Shown piece by piece: positions 26,625 through 35,001 of a stretch of 61,151 bases of DNA (its first letter is position 1; the number at the start of each line of letters is the position of its first letter). This DNA is from Albibeggiatoa sp964388965. Lineage in GTDB: Bacteria > Pseudomonadota > Gammaproteobacteria > Beggiatoales > Beggiatoaceae. A model generated the notes under the pieces. The model saw nothing but the letters and a program-made list of their open reading frames with translations. It was not told the origin of the DNA and did not search any database. The stretch spans positions 1 through 61,151 of the forward strand of contig CAYMCP010000008.1 in assembly GCA_964388965.1 (NCBI GenBank). Reading direction: 5' to 3'. Made by a program: the position numbers and the translations under genes.

Positions 26625-27782
26625 GTGCCACAAAATTTATCTGGTCAAAAGTTGTACGGGCGTTCGTTTGTTTGTCAAGATTTACAGCACGCCATTTTTA
26701 CTCAAATCAAAACAGGTCAAACTTGGTTTACGGCTTCTTAGTTTTATGTCGGTATTTTTGTTATCGCACTATTATTAGGTTTATTGATGGGTTTTGGTGC
26801 ATTTTGGTTTACTGGTATTGTTGATATGTTGCTCAAAGGGAGTAATAGCGTTAATTCAGCAAATCCAGATAGTCGTTTAGTTTCTGTTATATTGATAATA
26901 AATGTTTATATTTTATTTATTTTAATGATAAATATTTATCGCGGAAAATTTGAAGTTTTTCTTAAATTAATTATATTCTCATTATCTTTAATTTTATTTG
27001 TGGGTATGGCTACGGCTGGGGCTGTGGCTGGGGTTTGGGCTGTGGCTGTGGCTTTGGCTGGGGATGTGGCTGTGGCTGTGGCTATTATGATTATCAACTT
27101 CTTTTTAATCTCTATTCTTATCGCCTATCGAATCCATCAAGAAGACCCGCAATTTAGTTATTTACGCACTTTCGGTTTGCAATTGGCAACGTTTTTAGGC
27201 ACTTGTTTTAACCGAGCAAATTTGACTGATGCCAACTTTCATGAAGCCGATCTCAAACATGTGGATTTTGCCGATGCGACTTTGATTCGGACTAATTTCC
27301 GTGATACTCAAAACCTAAAATATGCTTATGTTAAAAATACGATTCTAGAACAAAAAACAGTACGTGAATTGTTGGTACATGGCAAAACTGATGAAATAGA
27401 TTTTAAACAAAAAGATTTGCATGGCGCGTATTTAGTGGATGCTAATTTGCAAAATATTGATTTTACTGATGCTAATTTTATTGAAGCAGATTTAAGCGGT
27501 GCTGATTTACGTGGTGCAAATTTAACCCGCATTCAAGCCATCGGTACACGTTTTAGCAACGCAGATTTAACAGGTGCGTGCTTAGAAGCGTGGAATATTG
27601 ACCAAACCACTGATATTGAACATGTTCGTGCTGATTATGTGTATTTGAAAAATAACCAACAAGAACGCCGTCCTAGCTCTGGCATATTCAGCGACGGCGA
27701 ATTTAGTAAACTGTTTCAAGAAGTGCTGGATACGGTGGATTTGATTTTTAAAAAGGGTGAATTCAATATAGAACCGATTTGA
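26625..27782 (+). pseudogene. Pentapeptide-repeat membrane protein interrupted by an in-frame TAG
   Basis: Reading from the GTG at 26625 (GAGG ribosome site upstream), 38 codons encode a pentapeptide-like start ('NLSGQKLYGRSFVCQDL') and 'TGQTWFTAS'. A TAG follows at 26739-26741. The same frame then continues without a break through two membrane regions (about 26745-26840 and 26860-27130) and a run of A(D/N)LXX pentapeptides (27185-27600, e.g. 'ANLTDANFHEADL') to the TGA at 27780. A TGG to TAG change would explain it. A shorter product from TTG/ATG at 26784/26787 is possible. The last codons lie in a 27-bp repeat shared with the other side of tnpB. Confidence 0.75.
27003..27090 (+). repeat. 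GCTGTG-type hexanucleotide repeat inside the pentapeptide gene
   Basis: Imperfect iterations of GGCTGTG/GGCTGGG encode an Ala/Val/Gly-rich membrane helix. Changes by whole hexamers would keep the frame but change the helix length. Confidence 0.65.
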
Positions 27783-27791
27783 CATCTTTAA
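27765..27791 (+). repeat. 27-bp inverted repeat, left copy (tnpB flank)
   Basis: This 27-bp sequence (starting AATATAGAACC and ending GACATCTTTAA) recurs in inverted orientation at 29102-29128 with a single mismatch. It includes the final codons NIEPI and the stop of the pentapeptide gene. Confidence 0.85.
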
Positions 27792-27886
27792 TTGGAATAA
27801 CCGTTTAAAAATGTCGTTAAGCGTTAATACAAACGTTATTCACGTCGTCAACATCATTGCTTAATAACTTAAGTCTTAAATGACTC

Positions 27887-29011
27887 TTACGTGCGTTTAA
27901 AGTCTCGTTGGTTCTTGTCGCGACTATAACTACTATAGTTATTCAGATTGATTGCAGCATTTACATCTCGGTCAATGACTAAACCACAATCACAATTAAA
28001 AACTCTGTCTGCTAATGTCAAATTGTCTTTCTTTGCTCCACATTTGGAACAAATCTTACTGCTAGGAAAAAATCTATCAGCAGTCACAACAGCGCATTTT
28101 CTTAATTTGGCTTTGTATTCAATAAACCGCCGTAACATCCCAAAACCAACATCTGCAATGGCTCGGCTCAACTTTCTGTTTTTAATCATACCTTTAACAT
28201 TCAAATCTTCAAGTACAATTCGGTCAAAGGTCTTGGTTAGATAATTGGAAAGTTGGTGAGCAATCGCAGCGCGTTGTTTTGCAATCCGAAAGTGAAGTTT
28301 TTGAATCTGGAGCTTGGCTCTCGCTCGACGATTCGAGTCTTTATCTTTCTTTCTTGCAAAGTGACGCTGTAATTTCTTTAACTTACGCAAATTCTTTTGT
28401 AATAATCTGCCATTTTGATAAACCTCGCCGTTACTGAGTGTTGCGAGTGTTTTAATTCCTAAATCAACGCCGACAGATGCTTGTCTATTGGGGTATTCTG
28501 TAACGTAATCATCTGTTTCAATTAGGAATGACGCAAAATACCTTCCTGCTTTTTTGGAAATGGTGACTTGTTTTAATTGACCGTTAAAACGAATCGGTTC
28601 ACGCATACGGATGTAACCCGTCAACTTTTCAATGCGCAACCGATTGCCAAACACACCAAACTTTTGCGGGGTTCGGATTGAAAAACTTTCCTTCACATCT
28701 TTGGCTTTAAATTTAGGAAATCCAGGCTTTTCCTTCTTTTTCACCCGACGAAAGAAGTGACTGAAAGCATTGTGTAAATCTTGAATCGCATTCGCAGAAA
28801 CATGAAATGAAATCTCTCGATACCATTCAAATTGTTCACGAATGGTATTTTTATAAAAATCATACGCCGCATTGCGTGAGAATGGATTTTCTTTCTGACT
28901 AAAATGTTCAAGAAGTTGATTATAGCAATGTCGTACAGTACCACAGGCTTTATTCAGATATTCCTTTTGTGCTTTGTTGGGTTGGAGTTCAATTTTATGT
29001 GCCAATAACAT
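27887..29011 (-). CDS. tnpB: IS200/IS605-type TnpB (RNA-guided nuclease)
   Basis: This is a full-length 374-residue TnpB. Members use a right-end (omega) RNA to guide cutting of DNA next to a short motif and so keep the transposon at its site. The RuvC residues D183 ('GVDLGIKTLA'), E268 ('VLEDLNV') and D349 ('IDRDVNAA') are present. The zinc ribbon is C321/C324 with C340/C342. The N-terminal 'HKIELQPNKAQKEYLNKACG' is typical. No tnpA lies in the window, so the element depends on another transposase. The omega RNA should cover the 3' end of the gene and the next 50-100 bp (27780-27886), but I cannot fix its limits. Confidence 0.95.
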   Translation of the reverse strand: MLLAHKIELQPNKAQKEYLNKACGTVRHCYNQLLEHFSQKENPFSRNAAYDFYKNTIREQFEWYREISFHVSANAIQDLHNAFSHFFRRVKKKEKPGFPKFKAKDVKESFSIRTPQKFGVFGNRLRIEKLTGYIRMREPIRFNGQLKQVTISKKAGRYFASFLIETDDYVTEYPNRQASVGVDLGIKTLATLSNGEVYQNGRLLQKNLRKLKKLQRHFARKKDKDSNRRARAKLQIQKLHFRIAKQRAAIAHQLSNYLTKTFDRIVLEDLNVKGMIKNRKLSRAIADVGFGMLRRFIEYKAKLRKCAVVTADRFFPSSKICSKCGAKKDNLTLADRVFNCDCGLVIDRDVNAAINLNNYSSYSRDKNQRDFKRT

Positions 29012-29101
29012 GGCTTAACTTCCTTAGTTACATCATATTTCAGTCATAATGGGGACTTTAATGTGATATGCTTTATCTGTCAATGCCTTCTTGGTACAAT
29101 T

Positions 29102-29128
29102 TTAAAGATGTCAAATGGGTTCTATATT
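29102..29128 (-). repeat. 27-bp inverted repeat, right copy (tnpB flank)
   Basis: Inverted copy of 27765-27791, differing at one base. It contains the end of the gene fragment at 29111-29239, again with the codons NIEPI and TGA. Confidence 0.85.
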
Positions 29129-29239
29129 TTCACTGACATAATCTCGTACAAAATCATCCATTGTATAAGGCATGATGGCTCCTTTTTGTTTATATAATTC
29201 ATAGAGTTGATTGAGTATAGCTCTATCTTGCTCTGAATG
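29111..29239 (-). pseudogene. 3' fragment of an unknown protein (possible Rpn-type C-terminal region)
   Basis: The open stretch reads 'SEQDRAILNQLYELYKQKG', then 'MPYTMDDFVRDYVSENIEPI' and stop. 'MPYTM-DF-RDY' openings recall C-terminal parts of Rpn/PD-(D/E)XK-related proteins common in cyanobacteria and Beggiatoa-like bacteria, from memory only. No start exists: a TAG lies just upstream in frame, and a neighbouring frame continues for about 8 codons, which suggests a frameshift. The end falls in the 27-bp inverted repeat. Confidence 0.45.
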
Positions 29240-29288
29240 CTAATTGTAATTTACCCTCGTGACGACACACCGCGTCATCACCCAACAG

Positions 29289-29332
29289 GACGCACCAGCG
29301 TCCACCACATTTGACGCAGTGCATAGAACGAG
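29289..29332. repeat. REP-like repeat copy
   Basis: A short hairpin GACGC-ACCA-GCGTC (29289-29302) is followed by a degenerate tail ending GAACGAG, as in the copies at 7869 and 41728. It lies between tnpB and the nuclease gene; the rest of 29240-29348 holds no gene. Confidence 0.55.
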
Positions 29333-29348
29333 TAGAAAATTAATAGAA

Positions 29349-32300
29349 TTATTGAACTAAATCAACGTTGAGCACACCAACGCCTTCACTAGACAATATT
29401 GTCAAAATCACTGCATAAGACCCTTGTGAAATGTCAGCAATTAAACTATTGCTCGTCGCTTCACTAGGGATAATTTCCGAAGTGTCTAAATTAACAATGC
29501 TCAATTGGCTATCAACCTGACCTGTCAAAATATTCAAATTGGCTTTGATTTTTTGTGTGCCTTCCCCAGCTACAACAAAATTTAATACTAAAAATTGTCG
29601 TAAATGTCCACGTACACTAATGCTAGTTAAGTTTAGCTGATTATTGACAACGGTAATGCTTGCCATGCCACGCCCTTTGATTCCGTTGGAAGACATTTGG
29701 ATGGTATATGCACCCGCACCAACGGTTTGTTTGGTCGTAAAACTGCCTGCTTGTTGTTGACGTGCGAGTAACTTCCCATACCAACCAATCTGATTATCAA
29801 AGAAAAGTTGATTAAAATCGAGTTGTGGTAGTACACCATTTTCCAATATATCTGCACGTAATTCGACATCTGCCGTACCTTGTCCTTCAAGAATAAAACC
29901 CATAAATACGTCTTCTGCACCACCGCGTAACACACCGTTACCACTGAAATTTAACAATTTTAATTGTCCAGTAGTTGTTGTGTTGTCATCAGCAGTCGCA
30001 CCAGAATAATCTACACCGGGTTTGCCATATACTCGAACAGCACAACTTCTGGAATTGTACATTGTGACGACTTGGTCCGCACAATCATCATCGCCGTACC
30101 ATTCAAGAATGTAATCATCTTTCGTTAGGCTTGTGGCGGTTTTGAGATTGACTAATTCCAGTATAACTTTTTGACCTCTATTGAATAATTTTGAACACAC
30201 TCCTTGTCCATATTCGCAATCAATGCCGCTTGGATTGGATTTGATATGTGCGAATACACTTGTAACAGATAACATGTAATAGTCTGGAGGTGGTGGAGAC
30301 GCGCCTATGCCGCCACTAGAAGCTGATACAAAGGTCGCATGACAAGTAGTATCGGCTGTCAGCGTATTGCCTGAATTGAAGGTAGGATTACATGACCATC
30401 CCGAAAAGCTGTAGCCACTTGCTGCTGTTGCATTCAGCGTGACGTTGCTGGTTGCCGCGTAGTTTAAACAATTTGTACCGCAATGACTTCCTGCCGGTGT
30501 CGCGCTGCTGCTCACTGTGCCGCTGCCGGTGCTTGTCAGAGTAAGTTTATAAACAGGCGCGAGATTCAAGCCTATCAATACCGGGTCATGGTCAGATGAG
30601 CGATACGCATCGGCGTTGTAAAGGCTGGTGATTTGCCCTGCGGATTTGAAATTGGTGTTGTAATCCAACACGCTTGGTTCATCAGTGTTGATGTGCCAAT
30701 CGTCCGCGCCTGTGACTTGCGGCACCAGTGAAGCACTGGCTAAAGCATGATCCAAATAACCCACTTGTCCATCATACACATAGGAATATTTATCAACACC
30801 TAGCAAATCCGTGTAACCGGCGTTTTTAATCGTGGTAATTGGGTCTTCCATACGGTACGCATTTAAATCGCCCATGACTAAAATATCGGGATCGTCGCTC
30901 AAAGTGCTTAGAAATGTCACCAATGCGGCGGCTTGTGCGGTGCGTGTTGCATTGGAATTGCCTTGCCCATCACCTTGATCGGTATCATCTGGCAAACCCG
31001 CAGCAGAACCTTTGGATTTGAAGTGATTCACGACTACCGTGAATTTTTCACCACTTGCCGTATGCAGAAAAGTCGCCGCCAGCGGTGGACGGTCAAAAAT
31101 CGCATCGTTGCTGGTTTTGACTGAACCTGCCACCAAATCCATGGCGTTATCGTCATAAATCAAGCCGACTTTAATCGCGTCCGTGCCTACGGCGTTGGTG
31201 CTGCCTATCAGCGTGTCGGCATCCACCATTTTATAATTTCTGCCGCTCAAGCCTGCGCTGTTGATTAAATTCAGCAAATCTTGCTGTGCGCTGCTTGCAC
31301 CATAGCCGTCATTTTCCAATTCCATCAAGCCAATCACATCCGCATTCAAGTCGATAAAGGCTTGTTTATGTTTGTCTTTCTGGCGAGTGAACTCGGTAGC
31401 GTCATCCGCGCCGCGACAATCCGTTGCCACGCCGCTCACGCCGTTGGTGCAGTTGCCGGTGCCGAATGTGTTGAAATAGTTAAGCACATTAAAACTGGCG
31501 ACTTTGACATTGGGCGTGCCGATAGACGGCGGTGCAGTTGGGCGTACCGCTTTATCAAAAGTCACTGCTTGTGTTGGACGAATCCGCCAATTATTGGGAC
31601 TGGCGGAATTGCCACCCCAAGAATAATGCAATACGCCGGTTAAATCGTCCGTGGTTGAACCAGAACGCAAGCTATTGTTTGCACTAAAATTACCCTGTGG
31701 ATAAATAACAGGATCAGGATTTTGCGCATTGCTGTGGTCATCCAAAATAATGGTTTGCCGCGCCACTGTATCCAGATGTGCGCTATAACCGCTGGTGCTA
31801 GGCGCGTTGGCGTGGGTGAATTGGCTGGGACGACCACCCGCTGCTAAAGTCACTTGTCCAAAACGACCTAATTGGTAGTTTTCTGTCACCGTCAAGGTGC
31901 CTGCGATTTTGACTAACATGCCTTCAAACTGTTCCAAATAGGCATTTTTGCTGGCATAGCCGTTCGGTACGGGTAAGGTGATGGTGGTTGATGTAGGCAA
32001 AGTATTAGCAGAACTGATCACACTGATGCTGGTTGGGGTTAATTGGCTTAAATCTTGGAAATCCGAAGCCGTGCCAGTGATTTCCACCTTATCGCCCACA
32101 CTGACCGCTATTGGGCAGGTATTGCAATAGACAAAAATTGCTTCAGAAGTGGCTGGATTAGCATCCGCATCTGCGTTCTCTTCTTGGATGAAAAAGCCCT
32201 TAATACTCGTTGCTGAATCTTGATAATCCGCTGTGACAATAGCTTCCACCGTAAACGGACCCGCACCTGTCACCGTGCTACCAATACCTTGAATAGTATG

Positions 32301-34919
32301 AATTTTGGTAATGTTAGATTCAATTAGGGTGACGGTTTCGCTGCGGAATTTTTTATAACGCTCTTGTGCAAGGTCTTTAGCCACTGTCGCGTCACCATAG
32401 TAAACCGAATCACCATTGTCCAATAACACTTGAATTTGCTGTCCATCCCAAGTGTTCATTGCACCCGTTGGCATGGAAACGATGGATTCAAAACTGCCTT
32501 CGTTGCCGCTGCCAGTGATAGCCACAGTGCTTAAATCGGTACTTATTGCAACAGGTGCATCAGCAGCGTTACCCGACCAGCGATAGAGTTTGAAATTACC
32601 CGAAGCATCGGATGCACCCGCAATAATCAAACAGCCGTCATTAGAACATTCGAGACTGCGGATACCACGCCCACCTAAATCTAATTGAATAGGTGTGCCA
32701 AAAGCTGCTGAACCAGTCGTGCCACCTGATCCGTCCAAAATCGTGGTGAAATTGGTCACTGGCACAATCAAGGCTTTGGTGCGTGAAGTGGCTGGTACAA
32801 TTGGTGCGCGAAAGGCAATATAAGCCGTTGTGCTGCTGCCCGGAGCAACACTGAAACCTTCAATGCTAAAACCATTAGTCGCTTCAGGAACACCCGTCAC
32901 GCTGGCAGACAAACCGAAGAAATCTGCGCCCAAACCATGTGTATTACCGCTGTCCCACGCCACTAAATCATCTTCCAAAAATTGATAATAGGCAGCACCA
33001 AAGTCTTCTAAAGTGCTAGACGCACCCGTGCCGCCGCTTAAAGTGGTGGAAAATAGACGCTCACGCTCTGGCTTATCGTTACCACTCTTATTGTTGCTGT
33101 GCGAACCCATCCAATACAAGGTACTGCCAACACGAGTAGAGGCTTCTAAATCGACTTCTTGACCTGCGGTTAGCCCTAAGTCGGTGGTGTAGTCAAAGCT
33201 ATTAAATGACAGACCAGAGTTGTTGCGGTGAAACAAGCGAATGGCTTGATCTTCATCATCTGCGACTAGCATGTAATCAGAATCCAATGAAATTGCGGTA
33301 GATGCGTCAGATTTGCCTGAGTGATAACGGCTGTTTGTTGTACCTGCGGCGGAGGCGGCGTAGTTGATAACAAATAGTGCGCTGTATGTGCCGTCGCTAA
33401 CGGTAACGAGAATTACCGCGTAGCCCGCTGCCGCGCCTTGAATTTTAAGATTGACATTGGCAGTGCCGCTGCCTGTGATGCTAAGGTTGGCATTCGGTAC
33501 AACCGTTTGGTTGCTGCTAAGAGCGGTGACCGTGGTTGTGCTAACACCATCGCTATCAGCAATACTAAAGTTCACACCTAAAGTGCGCATCGGGTCGCTC
33601 GTATCAGTTGTCCCCACTGTGCCACTGGCTGCAAAACCACTGCCCACGCTAGCTGCGCCGCCGTCGAGATAATCACTGGTATTGGTATTGAAAGTGATGG
33701 TAGGTGCGTCAGCAATCACTGTGCAAGGATCGTAACTCACTGTAGCATGAGTGCTTTTACTCGGACTGCCAATATCGCCACCTGTTGAGGCGACTGAGCT
33801 TTCTGCATCACCTACGGTAGATAATGTCCATTGATTAGCGGTATTATTGCCTAATGCCGCTACCGATACCCAAGCACTGGCATCTTTTGTGCGCGGTGCA
33901 TCTACGGTCCCACTACCTTCATCATCGTAAGTCAAACGATCTACTAAAGCATTGCTGGCATCATACAAATTAATTTCGTCACCGCGCCCTAAACCTTGTG
34001 ATAGATGCCCCACCACTTTAACGCCATCGCACAAACCACCCCAAGCGGTTCTAAAATCAGCTTCGCTTGCTTCCGTAAGAATCACTGATTCTCCCGCTTG
34101 CACTGTACCAAAACCGCTTAAATCCATACTGCCGGGGGCTTGAGACTTATCATCAAAACTCCAGCCCAACATATTAATTGCTGTACTGCCGACATTGGTA
34201 AACTCGACAAATTCACCGTTATCACCCTTGTACATGTATTCGGTGATGCGCATTAAGCTGGGCGTAGCAGTAGCGACTGTAAATATCCCTGTAAAGGTTT
34301 GATTTGTAGCGTTATCTCCTGTCCAATTAGAAGGATTATTAATTGCGGCTAGCAAGGTTGCCTTGTCACCGGTTGTCGTTCCTGTGTAAACAGCATTATC
34401 TACCTCAGTCAAAGCCACCGCATTCGTGCCGTTAGTCAAGCCCTGAGGTAACGCTGAGTCATTAGTATCGGTTGTGTCTTTTTGCCATGTTGCCGAGCCC
34501 TGGTTATTCAGAGCTGCGATCATGGTGTCCGTACCCTGATAGGCAATGACTTGGTCGCCGCTAGCAGAAAGAGCCAAGGGACTTGCCGCCACGGCAACAA
34601 CCGTTCCCTTACTCACGCCACCCGCTGGCGCAGTCCAAGTCAAAACGCCTTCACCTGTACGCCATGTGTCGTCAGCTTTCCAGCCGTTATCCGTGAATTT
34701 GATTTCCTCACTGGCGGGAATATCCACTAAAGCTACAAACGAAAAATTATCCGTGTTATCTGCATTGTATTGCACGAATGCTATATCTCCCGCCGTCAGT
34801 GCCGCCCACGCTGCCGGATTAAAACCCAGCAACAACACCAATAAACCGAGCCAACGCTTTATCCAAGCACTGCCCTGAAAAACCTGTACATACCTACCCA
34901 TGAGTTTTGTTCTCATCAT
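29349..34919 (-). CDS. ExeM/NucH-type secreted endonuclease with lamin-tail domains
   Basis: The 1856-residue protein has a signal peptide (about residues 18-39, ending AWAA). Two lamin-tail-like beta domains follow (about 40-215 and 225-300), then a cadherin-like stretch, a propeller/esterase-like region (about 535-870) and an OB-fold typical of ExeM (about 875-950). The endonuclease/exonuclease/phosphatase domain spans about 1136-1446, with 'VASFNVLNYF', 'LMELENDG', 'VNHFKSKG', 'GDLNAY' and 'SSDHDPV', so its catalytic residues are complete. An InlB-type cysteine-bearing beta repeat comes next (1458-1530), then a 320-residue tail. It likely degrades extracellular DNA. The gene is visibly GC-richer than its neighbours. 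Confidence 0.88.
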   Translation of the reverse strand: MMRTKLMGRYVQVFQGSAWIKRWLGLLVLLLGFNPAAWAALTAGDIAFVQYNADNTDNFSFVALVDIPASEEIKFTDNGWKADDTWRTGEGVLTWTAPAGGVSKGTVVAVAASPLALSASGDQVIAYQGTDTMIAALNNQGSATWQKDTTDTNDSALPQGLTNGTNAVALTEVDNAVYTGTTTGDKATLLAAINNPSNWTGDNATNQTFTGIFTVATATPSLMRITEYMYKGDNGEFVEFTNVGSTAINMLGWSFDDKSQAPGSMDLSGFGTVQAGESVILTEASEADFRTAWGGLCDGVKVVGHLSQGLGRGDEINLYDASNALVDRLTYDDEGSGTVDAPRTKDASAWVSVAALGNNTANQWTLSTVGDAESSVASTGGDIGSPSKSTHATVSYDPCTVIADAPTITFNTNTSDYLDGGAASVGSGFAASGTVGTTDTSDPMRTLGVNFSIADSDGVSTTTVTALSSNQTVVPNANLSITGSGTANVNLKIQGAAAGYAVILVTVSDGTYSALFVINYAASAAGTTNSRYHSGKSDASTAISLDSDYMLVADDEDQAIRLFHRNNSGLSFNSFDYTTDLGLTAGQEVDLEASTRVGSTLYWMGSHSNNKSGNDKPERERLFSTTLSGGTGASSTLEDFGAAYYQFLEDDLVAWDSGNTHGLGADFFGLSASVTGVPEATNGFSIEGFSVAPGSSTTAYIAFRAPIVPATSRTKALIVPVTNFTTILDGSGGTTGSAAFGTPIQLDLGGRGIRSLECSNDGCLIIAGASDASGNFKLYRWSGNAADAPVAISTDLSTVAITGSGNEGSFESIVSMPTGAMNTWDGQQIQVLLDNGDSVYYGDATVAKDLAQERYKKFRSETVTLIESNITKIHTIQGIGSTVTGAGPFTVEAIVTADYQDSATSIKGFFIQEENADADANPATSEAIFVYCNTCPIAVSVGDKVEITGTASDFQDLSQLTPTSISVISSANTLPTSTTITLPVPNGYASKNAYLEQFEGMLVKIAGTLTVTENYQLGRFGQVTLAAGGRPSQFTHANAPSTSGYSAHLDTVARQTIILDDHSNAQNPDPVIYPQGNFSANNSLRSGSTTDDLTGVLHYSWGGNSASPNNWRIRPTQAVTFDKAVRPTAPPSIGTPNVKVASFNVLNYFNTFGTGNCTNGVSGVATDCRGADDATEFTRQKDKHKQAFIDLNADVIGLMELENDGYGASSAQQDLLNLINSAGLSGRNYKMVDADTLIGSTNAVGTDAIKVGLIYDDNAMDLVAGSVKTSNDAIFDRPPLAATFLHTASGEKFTVVVNHFKSKGSAAGLPDDTDQGDGQGNSNATRTAQAAALVTFLSTLSDDPDILVMGDLNAYRMEDPITTIKNAGYTDLLGVDKYSYVYDGQVGYLDHALASASLVPQVTGADDWHINTDEPSVLDYNTNFKSAGQITSLYNADAYRSSDHDPVLIGLNLAPVYKLTLTSTGSGTVSSSATPAGSHCGTNCLNYAATSNVTLNATAASGYSFSGWSCNPTFNSGNTLTADTTCHATFVSASSGGIGASPPPPDYYMLSVTSVFAHIKSNPSGIDCEYGQGVCSKLFNRGQKVILELVNLKTATSLTKDDYILEWYGDDDCADQVVTMYNSRSCAVRVYGKPGVDYSGATADDNTTTTGQLKLLNFSGNGVLRGGAEDVFMGFILEGQGTADVELRADILENGVLPQLDFNQLFFDNQIGWYGKLLARQQQAGSFTTKQTVGAGAYTIQMSSNGIKGRGMASITVVNNQLNLTSISVRGHLRQFLVLNFVVAGEGTQKIKANLNILTGQVDSQLSIVNLDTSEIIPSEATSNSLIADISQGSYAVILTILSSEGVGVLNVDLVQ

Positions 34920-35001
34920 TACGGTTAAAAGAATGACACGGCATGTTAGTTGAGTTTATTGACAATTTAGTGAAGGATTTGTGACTATTTTTCTCGTTAA
35001 G

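Noticed and set aside
26600..26824. 74-codon plus-strand frame
   Set aside because: It overlaps the pentapeptide reading frame in another phase; the pentapeptide frame has the coding pattern on both sides of the TAG.
34482..34878. Two plus-strand frames of 82 and 110 codons opposite the nuclease gene
   Set aside because: They are antisense shadows made long by the higher GC content; no motifs or ribosome sites.
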